Assembly (NCBI GenBank): GCA_041946965.1
Contig: JBHGBM010000113.1
Coordinates: forward strand, 1 to 13,955
Source of the DNA: JBHGBM01 sp041946965
GTDB lineage: Bacteria; Acidobacteriota; Terriglobia; Bryobacterales; Bryobacteraceae
Length of the DNA: 13,955 nucleotides
Direction of reading: 5' to 3'
Below are positions 5,568 to 12,702 of this stretch, piece after piece; position 1 is the first letter of the stretch; the number at the start of each line of letters is the position of its first letter. The position numbers and the translations under genes are program-made. A model generated the notes under the pieces. That model ran no database searches and was not told the origin of the DNA. It saw only the letters and a list, made by a program, of their open reading frames with translations.

Positions 5568-7010
5568 ATGAGGTTCCTGGTTGCTTTCGTTTGCCTGGCT
5601 GCCGCGGCCCAGGACCCCCGGCAGGTGGAACAGTGGACGCCGTTTGAGGTGTCGCTGCGCGGCCCCGATTCCGGCAACCCGTTCGTCGAGGTGAGCTTCG
5701 GAGCCGAGTTCCGCCAGGGACACCGCGCCGTCTTCGCCGGAGGTTTCTATGACGGCGGCGGAACGTACCGCGTGCGCTTTATGCCGGACGCGCCGGGCCA
5801 ATGGACATACCGCACACGCGCCAACCGCCCGGAGCTCGACGCGAAGACCGGCCGCTTCGTCTGCACGCCCGCGCGCGCGGGCAACCACGGGCCGGTGACC
5901 GTGCGCGAGACGTGGCACTTCGGATTCGCGGACGGCACGCCTTACTACCCGGTAGGCACCACGGCGTATGCCTGGATTCACCAGGGCGACGAACTCGAGG
6001 AGCAGACGCTGGCCACGCTGCGCGGCTCGCCCTTCAACAAAATCCGGATGTGCGTGTTCCCCAAGGACTACGTCTACAACCGCAACGATCCGCCGCGCCT
6101 GCCGTTCGCCGGCCGGGACTTCACGCGCTTCAACCCGGAGTTCTTCCAGCACCTGGAAAAGCGCGTGCGCCAACTGATGGACGCGGGCATCGAGGCGGAC
6201 CTCATCCTGTTTCATCCCTACGACCGCTGGGGCTATTCGAAGATGCCCGCGGAGGCCGACGGCCGCTACCTGCGCTACACCGTGGCGCGGCTGGCCGCGT
6301 TCCGCAACGTGTGGTGGTCCATGGCCAACGAGTGGGATTTCATGAAGGAGAAGAAGCTCTCGGACTTCGACCGCTTCTTCCGCATCGTGCAGGAATCCGA
6401 CCCTTACCAGCACTTGCGCGGTATCCACAACGGCGCGGTCATCTACGACCACGCCAAGCCCTGGGTCACCCACGCCAGCATACAGAGCGCGGATTTCGAA
6501 AAGACCGGTGAGTGGCTGCGCGCTTACAACAAGCCGGTGGTCTTCGACGAGTGCCAGTACGAAGGCAACATCCCGCGTCGCTGGGGCAACATTTCCGCGC
6601 ACGAGATGGTGCGGCGCTTCTGGCAGGGAACCGCGCGCGGCGCCTACGTGGGGCACGGCGAGACGTACCTCCATCCGCGCGAAATCCTGTGGTGGTCCAA
6701 GGGCGGCGTGCTGCACGGCGAGAGCCCGAAGCGGATCGCGTTCCTGCGGCGCATCATCGAGGAATCCGGCGGCCTGAATCCCCTGCCCGCCCAGAAATAC
6801 CCCGCGGCGTTCCGCGCGGGCGAGTGTTACCTGTTCTACTTCGATTCGCACCAGCCCGCGGAGATGGAGTTCGACCTGCCCGCGCCCATGCGCGCCGAGG
6901 TGATCGACACCTGGGAGATGACCGTTACGCCGCTCGCGGGAACCTATAGCGGCAAGTTCACATTGAAGCTGCCCGGCAAGCCCTGGCAGGCTGTGCGGTT
7001 TAGGAAGTGA
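5568..7010 (+). CDS. Secreted apiosidase-like (GH140/DUF4038 type) glycoside hydrolase
   Basis: 480 residues with a short signal peptide (MRFLVAFVCLAAAAQ). Residues about 18-105 match the DUF5060 beta-sandwich that precedes many such hydrolases (GTYRVRFMPDAPGQWTY). A TIM-barrel region of the apiosidase-like/DUF4038 kind follows from about 118, with PYYPVGTTAYAW, FNKIRMCVFPKDY, the acid/base-type motif WWSMANEWDF (Glu255) and the nucleophile-type VFDECQYEGN (Glu328). The C-terminal 75 residues resemble the DUF5605 beta-domain. Characterised GH140 enzymes remove apiose-containing side chains of rhamnogalacturonan II, but this branch is broad and the substrate cannot be fixed here. The start at 5568 is preferred over the in-frame ATG at 5526 because it begins the signal peptide. 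It is the first gene of a three-gene operon and its stop overlaps the next start. Confidence 0.92.
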   Translation: MRFLVAFVCLAAAAQDPRQVEQWTPFEVSLRGPDSGNPFVEVSFGAEFRQGHRAVFAGGFYDGGGTYRVRFMPDAPGQWTYRTRANRPELDAKTGRFVCTPARAGNHGPVTVRETWHFGFADGTPYYPVGTTAYAWIHQGDELEEQTLATLRGSPFNKIRMCVFPKDYVYNRNDPPRLPFAGRDFTRFNPEFFQHLEKRVRQLMDAGIEADLILFHPYDRWGYSKMPAEADGRYLRYTVARLAAFRNVWWSMANEWDFMKEKKLSDFDRFFRIVQESDPYQHLRGIHNGAVIYDHAKPWVTHASIQSADFEKTGEWLRAYNKPVVFDECQYEGNIPRRWGNISAHEMVRRFWQGTARGAYVGHGETYLHPREILWWSKGGVLHGESPKRIAFLRRIIEESGGLNPLPAQKYPAAFRAGECYLFYFDSHQPAEMEFDLPAPMRAEVIDTWEMTVTPLAGTYSGKFTLKLPGKPWQAVRFRK

Positions 7011-8533
7011 ACGCCTGGATCGCACTGCTGGCCGCCGCCGTGCTCTCGCCGGACGCGTTCCGGAGCCATGTGGACTACTTCAACCGCATGGCCGAGGAAA
7101 CGGTGGTCAACCACATCCCGGACGCGCGCGCGTGGGCGTGGATGCGCGAGAACATCCCGCTCTTTACCTGTCCCGACGCCGAGGTGGAGCGCACGTATTA
7201 CTACCGCTGGTGGGCGCTGCGCAAGCACATCAAAGAGACCCCGGCGGGCTTCGTGTTCACGGAGTTCCTGCGGCCGGTGCCCCACGCCACAGACTACAAC
7301 GCCATCAGTTGCGCGCTCGGCCATCACATCAACGAAGCCCGCTGGCTCAAGGACCGCCGCTATCTCGACGGCTACATCCGCTTCTGGCTGACTCCGGATG
7401 GCCTGCAACGCCATCTGCACCAGTACAGCGGATGGGTGGCGACGGCGGTGTACGACCGGTATCTGGCGAGTGGCGACGCCGAAGCAGCCCGCGCGTTGCT
7501 GGATGCGCTGGTATTGGATTACCGGACCTGGGAGCGAGACCGGCTGCTCGCGAACGGCCTGTTCTGGCAGTACGACGTGCGCGACGGCATGGAGGAATCC
7601 GCCAGCGGCTCGCGCACCCACAAGAACGCCCGGCCCACCATCAACAGCTACATGTACGGGAACGCGCGGGCCATCGCCCGGATTGCGGCGCTCGCCGGCA
7701 GGCGCGAGTTGGCGCGGGAGTACGACGCCAAGGCCGCGGCGCTCCGCCGGCGGGTTCACGAGCTTCTGTGGGACCGCGATGCGAAGTTCTTCAAAGCGCT
7801 CCTCGAGTCGGGCCGCCTGGCGGACGTGCGGGAGCAGATCGGCTACACGCCGTGGTATTTCAACCTTCCGCAGCCGGGCCGCGGCTACGAAGCCGCCTGG
7901 AGCGAGCTCATGGACCCACGTGGGTTCTACGCGCCGTACGGACCCACCACCGCGGAACAGCGCCACCCGTCCTTCCGCATCGCCGAAACCGGCGACGACT
8001 GCCAGTGGAACGGCCCAAGCTGGCCGTTTTCGACCACCGTGACCTTGAAGGCGCTCGCCAACGTACTCAACGGCTACCGCCAGACTTTCATCACGGCCGG
8101 CGATTACTTCCGTACCTTTCTGATTTACACGCGCAGCCACAGCTTGCGGCTCGCCGATGGAAGCCGCATCCCGTGGATCGATGAAAACCTCAACCCGTTC
8201 ACCGGGGAGTGGCAGGCGCGCGCCATGAAGATCCGCAAGGGAACGTTCAACGGGCGCGGCGACCATTACAATCACTCGGGGTACGGCGATCTCGTGATCA
8301 CCGGAGTGGCGGGGCTGCGGCCGCGCGCGGACAACATCATCGAGGTGAACCCGCTGGCCGGGAAATGGGAGTGGTTTTGCCTGGACGGCGTCCCGTATCA
8401 CGGCCGCAGCGTGACCGTGCTGTGGGACCGCACGGGGCGCAAATTCGGCCGCGGCGCCGGGCTGCGGGTGCTGGTGGACGGCCGCGAGATTGCGCGGGCG
8501 CGCAACCTCGAACGCATCACGGCGGCAATGTGA
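7007..8533 (+). CDS. MGH1-like (alpha/alpha)6-barrel glycosidase
   Basis: 508 residues, starting at a GTG that overlaps the upstream TGA (GTGA, 7007-7010) behind an AGGAA site, so translation is probably coupled. The first 14 residues are hydrophobic and may be a short signal peptide. The body is all-helical toroid in character, like the MGH1-like, trehalase and GH63 group: RWWALRKHI (68-76), DGMEES (193-198), GFYAPYGPTTAEQRHP (306-321), NGPSWPFST (335-343) and a C-terminal all-beta tail with the block WEWFCLDGVPYHG (454-466). DGMEES sits where related enzymes have SGxDxS with the general-acid Asp; here that position would be Glu196 (inferred alignment). It likely trims the same glycan as its neighbours. 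Substrate is unknown; GH63 or a new GH family are both possible. Confidence 0.92.
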   Translation: MNAWIALLAAAVLSPDAFRSHVDYFNRMAEETVVNHIPDARAWAWMRENIPLFTCPDAEVERTYYYRWWALRKHIKETPAGFVFTEFLRPVPHATDYNAISCALGHHINEARWLKDRRYLDGYIRFWLTPDGLQRHLHQYSGWVATAVYDRYLASGDAEAARALLDALVLDYRTWERDRLLANGLFWQYDVRDGMEESASGSRTHKNARPTINSYMYGNARAIARIAALAGRRELAREYDAKAAALRRRVHELLWDRDAKFFKALLESGRLADVREQIGYTPWYFNLPQPGRGYEAAWSELMDPRGFYAPYGPTTAEQRHPSFRIAETGDDCQWNGPSWPFSTTVTLKALANVLNGYRQTFITAGDYFRTFLIYTRSHSLRLADGSRIPWIDENLNPFTGEWQARAMKIRKGTFNGRGDHYNHSGYGDLVITGVAGLRPRADNIIEVNPLAGKWEWFCLDGVPYHGRSVTVLWDRTGRKFGRGAGLRVLVDGREIARARNLERITAAM

Positions 8534-8542
8534 GGCACACTG

Positions 8543-10219
8543 ATGGAGATGATCGCACTCAAGACCGCGGCGGTGTTCACCGCTCTATCGCTGGCGCGCG
8601 GCATGGCCGCGCCGGGGGCCGCGCCCGCCTGGGCCGTCCCGACTTTCGAATGCCTGGGCCTCTACTATAACCGCGCCGAATCGCAGCAGGCGTGCCAACC
8701 GCGGTATCGCGCGGCTGGCTCCGGGGAGTGGCGCTCCGGCTATCCGCTGGTTTACGACCAGCGCGAAAAGCAGTACCGCGGCTCGCTCGTGGGCCTCGCG
8801 CCGGACACGCTTTACGACGTACGCATCGAGTGCGGCAGCGCGCCGGTGGAGTTTCAGGCGCGCACGCTCAGCGAGCGGCTTCCGGTCGGCGAGACCGTCT
8901 ACCTCAAGGGCGGGACCACCGATGAGACCCTCCACATACGCGAGGGCGGAACGGAAAACGGGTACCGGCTGTTCACGCCCGCGCCCGGCACGAAGTTCGT
9001 GAGCGATGTGTTCAATCTGTCCGACTACAACGTGGTGGTGGAGGCGCCGTACGTGATTCTGCGCGGGCTGGAACTCAGGAACGCGGGCATCCACGCGGTG
9101 GTTGTCCGCCCCGGCGTCCAGCACGTGGTGGTAGAGGATTGCCGCATGACCGGATGGGGACGGGTGGGCGGCGCGCGCGTGTGGGGCGTCACCGGGGGTT
9201 CCGATAGCGCCATCTATACGGAGCGCGACGCCGGCCACCTGATCGCGCAGCGTAACCTGATCGAGTACCCGCGCGGCGGCTCCAACGACTGGGAGTCCGG
9301 TCATCCTTCGGGGCCGCAGGCGATTTCCATGATCGATTCGCGCGGGGGCAACATCATCCGCTACAACACCATCCGCTCCACCGACGACCACGGGTACAAC
9401 GACGGCATCGGCGGCGGCAGCAACTACAGCTTCAAGGGCAGCCCCAACCGCGATTCCGACATCTACGGCAACATCATCTCAAACTGCTGGGACGACGCCA
9501 TCGAGAGCGAAGGCGCCAACATGAACGTGCGCATCTGGGGCAATTACATCCATCAAACCTTCACCTTCGTCGCTACCGCGGCGACCTCGATGGGGCCGCT
9601 CTATATCTTCCGCAACGTCTTCGGGTCGAGCCGCCTCACCCACCAGGACCCCTCGGGCGGCACCATGATCAAGACGGGGATGAATTACATCACCATCGAC
9701 GGAGAAAAGGTCAGCACCGGCCTCGGGCACCGCTTCATCTTCCACAACACCGCGCTCCAACCCGGCGGCGCGCTGGACGTTTTCAGCGGCCACGAACTGC
9801 ACAACGCGGTCAGCCGGAACAATATCTTCTACTCCCGCGGGCACTCCTATCCGCGGGAGCGCGGGGAGCCGGGCAACGACTTCAAGAACGATTTGACGGG
9901 CGGCTACCTGGGCGGCGGCTTCGTGCGCTCGATGTTCTTGCCCTCGGAGAGCCTGGAGTGGTTCCTGGCGCCCACCATGAACCGCATCCAGTGGGGACGA
10001 ATCGAATTCACCCACGCGGGGCGCACCACCGCGATCACCGACCCCCTGGTGCAGGTCAGGAATCCGGCGGTGGACAAGGGCGTGCGCCTGGCGGGCTTCA
10101 ACGACGATTTCACCGGCGAGGGTCCGGATATCGGGGCCTACGAAACCGGCCGTCCGCCGCTGCGCTTCGGGCGAAATGCCGCGCCGGGCTTCACGCGCCC
10201 GCCATGGGAGAAATACTAA
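8543..10219 (+). CDS. Secreted right-handed parallel beta-helix protein
   Basis: 558 residues with a signal peptide (to about residue 31). Residues about 32-108 look like an Fn3-type domain (GLAPDTLYDVRIEC at 84-97). The remainder is a parallel beta-helix typical of pectate lyase, polygalacturonase or chondroitinase-B-like folds: recurring short strand/turn units such as VILRGLELRN, VVVEDCRMTG, LIAQRNLIEY, NIIRYNTI, DIYGNIISN, VRIWGNYIHQ and RFIFHNTAL, closing with the PDIGAYE cap (528-534) common to these proteins. DDHGYNDGIGGGSN (281-294) and SNCWDDAIESEG (313-324) are acidic clusters that could bind calcium or form the active groove. The ATG at 8543 has GAGG seven bases upstream. It lies nine bases after the glycosidase stop. 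It could be a polysaccharide lyase or only a binding protein. Confidence 0.92.
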   Translation: MEMIALKTAAVFTALSLARGMAAPGAAPAWAVPTFECLGLYYNRAESQQACQPRYRAAGSGEWRSGYPLVYDQREKQYRGSLVGLAPDTLYDVRIECGSAPVEFQARTLSERLPVGETVYLKGGTTDETLHIREGGTENGYRLFTPAPGTKFVSDVFNLSDYNVVVEAPYVILRGLELRNAGIHAVVVRPGVQHVVVEDCRMTGWGRVGGARVWGVTGGSDSAIYTERDAGHLIAQRNLIEYPRGGSNDWESGHPSGPQAISMIDSRGGNIIRYNTIRSTDDHGYNDGIGGGSNYSFKGSPNRDSDIYGNIISNCWDDAIESEGANMNVRIWGNYIHQTFTFVATAATSMGPLYIFRNVFGSSRLTHQDPSGGTMIKTGMNYITIDGEKVSTGLGHRFIFHNTALQPGGALDVFSGHELHNAVSRNNIFYSRGHSYPRERGEPGNDFKNDLTGGYLGGGFVRSMFLPSESLEWFLAPTMNRIQWGRIEFTHAGRTTAITDPLVQVRNPAVDKGVRLAGFNDDFTGEGPDIGAYETGRPPLRFGRNAAPGFTRPPWEKY

Positions 10220-10749
10220 ACCGAATGGCGCCCGGGAAATCCCAGCACGTGCTTGCAGCTTTCCAGCGCGTTGAAGATGATGGGGCACAACGACGCCCAC
10301 CGGCACAGCGATGAGACGCGCCCGCCGAGCGAATGGGTGCCGATCGCCAGGTGGGGGAAGTCGCGGCAGGCCTTGGGGCGCGCCTCGTAGATCAGGCAGA
10401 GATTGCCGTCAAGAAACACGCAGGCGTCCGGTGTGTTCCGCAGAAGGCGGGTGCGGGTGGAATCGGGATCGGGGTCCGTGTACTGCCGGATCACATCCGC
10501 CGCGGGCTCCTTCAGGTAGGCCGCGATCGCCTCGATCTCGGCCGCGTTCACCGGCACCGTGGAGAACCGGCAGCAGTTGGCGCACGCCGTGCAGTCGATC
10601 CGCTTCTGGATGTCCCCGGCGAGGATTTGCAGTTGCCGGATTCCCTGCGGGTGCGCGGCGAGATAACGGCGGAACTCGAGGTTTTCCTGGCGCCGTTCCG
10701 CCGCCAGCCGCTTGACGTCCTCGAGAGCGGTGACCACGCCCCCCAGCAT
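10216..10749 (-). CDS. YkgJ-family cysteine-cluster protein
   Basis: This 177-residue cytoplasmic protein carries the CxxCxxCC motif DCTACANCCRFS (Cys53, 56, 59, 60), then Cys110, Cys118, Cys128 (RPKACRDFP), Cys149, Cys155 and Cys165. These match the zinc- or iron-binding cluster of the YkgJ/UPF0153 group, whose biochemical role is unsettled. The first 50 residues are a helical extension. The ATG at 10749 is the first start after the divergent promoter region; GGGAG lies only one base upstream, so a start at the GTG four codons on, or leaderless translation, cannot be excluded. Its stop (TAG) overlaps the stop of the convergent beta-helix gene by four bases. Divergent from tetR with 51 bp between the start codons. 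Confidence 0.88.
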   Translation of the reverse strand: MLGGVVTALEDVKRLAAERRQENLEFRRYLAAHPQGIRQLQILAGDIQKRIDCTACANCCRFSTVPVNAAEIEAIAAYLKEPAADVIRQYTDPDPDSTRTRLLRNTPDACVFLDGNLCLIYEARPKACRDFPHLAIGTHSLGGRVSSLCRWASLCPIIFNALESCKHVLGFPGRHSV

Positions 10750-10779
10750 ACTCCCGTAAGACTGAACCGGTGAGTATGC
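10746..10779. promoter_or_regulatory. Inverted repeat between ykgJ-like gene and tetR
   Basis: GCATACTC (10746-10753) and GAGTATGC (10772-10779) are perfect eight-base arms separated by 18 bp. The left arm includes the start codon of the ykgJ-like gene. The interior holds a near-palindrome centred on ACCGGT (10766-10771), with ACTGA and TGAGT flanks (11 of 15 positions symmetric). Such symmetric DNA in front of a tetR gene is a candidate operator for both genes. Confidence 0.42.
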
Positions 10780-10785
10780 TACACT
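10757..10785 (+). promoter_or_regulatory. Possible tetR promoter (extended -10)
   Basis: TGC followed by TACACT (10780-10785) forms an extended -10 element with four of six consensus matches; only a weak -35 (AAGACT, 10758-10763, 16 bp spacing) is visible. Transcription would begin near 10792, giving a leader of about nine bases without a ribosome-binding site, so tetR mRNA may be nearly leaderless. Confidence 0.3.
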
Positions 10786-10800
10786 GACCGCATAGTCAGT
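10783..10800. promoter_or_regulatory. Candidate TetR operator abutting the tetR start
   Basis: ACTGAC and GTCAGT form a perfect inverted repeat with a six-base spacer (18 bp in all), ending on the base before the ATG of tetR and overlapping the predicted transcription start. Size, symmetry and position fit an autorepression site. No binding data exist. Confidence 0.47.
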
Positions 10801-11412
10801 ATGGCCGCCCCGAAAAGAACCAAACACGACGTAATCAGTGAATTCCGCTGCGCCGAAATCCTGGAAGCCGCGCGCAAGGTCTTCGCGCGCAAGGGCTTTC
10901 AGAATGCGACCATGGACGAGATCGCGGAGGCCGCCGGGGTGGCCAAAGGCACCGTCTATCTCTATTTCGAGTCCAAGCGCGAGGTCTACCTCGAGGCTCT
11001 TCGGCGGGGCTTCGCCGCCGCCACCGAACAGATCGAGCGCAACATGGAAGCCGCGCCGGACGCCGCCGGCAAGATCCGTGCTTTTGTGAACACGCGCGTT
11101 CGCTACGCGGAAGAGAACCGCGATTTCGTGGCCATCTTCCACGCCGAGTTCGGCAACCTGCGCGCCGCCTGTCTCAGCAAGGAATTCCGCAGCCTGTACA
11201 TCCGGCAGGCGAAAGCGTTGGGGGAGGTGATCCGCGCCGCCGTCGAGCGGGGTGAAGTCCGTCCCGTGCGCGCCGACGCCGCGGGTTTCATCTTGTACGA
11301 AATGACTCGCGGGCTGATCACGCAGCGCCTGCTCGGGTGCTCCAACAGAACCGTCGAGGAAGACATCGAAGTGCTATTCGATGTGGTCTGGAAGGGGTTG
11401 GCGCCGGCCTGA
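10801..11412 (+). CDS. TetR/AcrR-family transcriptional repressor
   Basis: 203 residues. The N-terminal helix-turn-helix is clear: AEILEAARKVFARKGFQ leads into TMDEIAEAAGVAKGTVYLYF (about 38-56), the standard TetR DNA-recognition block. The C-terminal two thirds is the variable helical ligand and dimer domain, with EENRDFVAIFHAEFGN as a central helix. It is followed after 13 bp by the fusion protein and then the pump gene, so it is the first gene of the operon it most likely represses; candidate operators lie directly in front. The inducer is presumably a pump substrate. No ribosome-binding site precedes the ATG, consistent with a very short leader. Confidence 0.94.
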   Translation: MAAPKRTKHDVISEFRCAEILEAARKVFARKGFQNATMDEIAEAAGVAKGTVYLYFESKREVYLEALRRGFAAATEQIERNMEAAPDAAGKIRAFVNTRVRYAEENRDFVAIFHAEFGNLRAACLSKEFRSLYIRQAKALGEVIRAAVERGEVRPVRADAAGFILYEMTRGLITQRLLGCSNRTVEEDIEVLFDVVWKGLAPA

Positions 11413-11425
11413 AGAGGGAATACAC

Positions 11426-12700
11426 GTGAATATGGCAAAAGCATCCGTTGTGGTGGCGTTCTCGGGCGCGCTGGCGCTGGCGGGCTGCGGCGCATCGCGC
11501 GAGAAAACCGTGCGCGCGGCGCCTCCCCCGGCCATGGTGAAAGTGTTGGACGTGCGGCCGGCCGACATCCCCATTCGGGCGGAGTTTCCCGCCCAGACCT
11601 ACGCGCGCAACATGGTGGAGGTGCGCGGGCGCGTGGAAGGCTACATCGAGCGCTGGCTGTTCAAGCCGGGCTCGGAGGTTCGCGCGGGCGAGGTTCTTTA
11701 CGTGCTCGACCTGCGGCCCTACGAAGCCGCGTTGCAGCAGGCCAAAGGACAACTGCGGCAGGCGGAAGCCGACATGGAGTTCGCGCGCCGGCAGGTTTCC
11801 CTGCTTCAGGCGCAGGCCAACCTGGCTTCCGCCGAAGCCGCTCTGACCAAGGCGCGGCAGGATTACGAACGCCTCCGCCCCCTGGTGGCGGCCGACGCCG
11901 CCTCCAAACAGGACCTCGACGCCGCTTCCGCCGCGCTCAAAGCCAACGAGGCCATCGTGCGGGCCAACAAGGCCAACGTGGAACAGAACAGCCTCTCCAC
12001 GCGCACCCAGATCGCCTCCATGCAGGCCAGGGTGGAATCGCTCAAGGCCGCCGCCCAACGCGCGGAGCTGAACCTGGAATACGCTACCATCCGGGCGCCG
12101 GTCAGCGGACGCGTGGGCGATTCGCTGATCCCCGTGGGCGGGCTGGTGACGCCCAACGCGCCGCAACCGCTGACCACCATCGTGCCGCTCGATCCCATCT
12201 GGGTGCGGTTCAAGGTGACCGAATCCGAGTACCTGGGCTGGATGCAGCGCGGGCAGAAAACGCTGAGCGGGCAGGTCCCGGTCACCCTGATCCTGGCGGA
12301 CGACAGCGTGTTTCCGCACACGGGCCGCATCGAAAACACCCTCAACCAGGTGGACCCCAAGACCGGCACGCTGGAATTGCAGGCGAGCTTCCCGAATCCC
12401 GCGCGCAGGCTCCTGCCCGGGCAGTTCGGCCGCGTGCGCGTTCAGGTGGACGACCGCAAGGGCGCCATCGCGGTGCCGCAGCGCGCCGTGCAGCAGTTGC
12501 AGAATTTGCAGCAGGTGTACACGGTGGGGCCGGACAACCGGGTGCAGGCGCGGTCCGTCCGCACCGGCGCGCGGGTCGGCGAGCTTTGGGTCATCGAAGA
12601 AGGCCTGCGGCCGGGAGATCGCGTGATCGTGGAGGGCCAGTTGCGGGTGCGGCCCGGCGCGCCGGTTCAGGCGCAGCCGTATCGAGCGGAGGGCGAGTAG
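11426..12700 (+). CDS. RND efflux periplasmic adaptor (membrane-fusion) lipoprotein
   Basis: This AcrA/MexA-type adaptor links the inner-membrane pump to an outer-membrane channel. Signal sequence with lipobox LALAGC, so lipid-anchored at Cys19 (counted from the ATG at 11432). Order of parts: lipoyl half around EVRGRVEGYIERWLFKPGS, a long alpha-helical hairpin rich in Ala, Gln and Lys (about residues 95-210), second lipoyl half at ATIRAPVSGRVGDSLIPVGG, the beta-barrel (DPIWVRFKVTESEYL) and the membrane-proximal domain ending before the stop. The GTG at 11426 is preferred because GAGGGA lies seven bases upstream; the ATG two codons later is the alternative. About 424 residues, somewhat longer than AcrA. 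Two bases separate it from the pump gene. Confidence 0.95.
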   Translation: MNMAKASVVVAFSGALALAGCGASREKTVRAAPPPAMVKVLDVRPADIPIRAEFPAQTYARNMVEVRGRVEGYIERWLFKPGSEVRAGEVLYVLDLRPYEAALQQAKGQLRQAEADMEFARRQVSLLQAQANLASAEAALTKARQDYERLRPLVAADAASKQDLDAASAALKANEAIVRANKANVEQNSLSTRTQIASMQARVESLKAAAQRAELNLEYATIRAPVSGRVGDSLIPVGGLVTPNAPQPLTTIVPLDPIWVRFKVTESEYLGWMQRGQKTLSGQVPVTLILADDSVFPHTGRIENTLNQVDPKTGTLELQASFPNPARRLLPGQFGRVRVQVDDRKGAIAVPQRAVQQLQNLQQVYTVGPDNRVQARSVRTGARVGELWVIEEGLRPGDRVIVEGQLRVRPGAPVQAQPYRAEGE

Positions 12701-12702
12701 GA

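Noticed and set aside
5514..8401. Long minus-strand frames (503 and 485 codons) opposite both glycosidases
   Set aside because: Frame-complement effects of GC-rich codon use; the plus frames carry recognisable hydrolase motifs.
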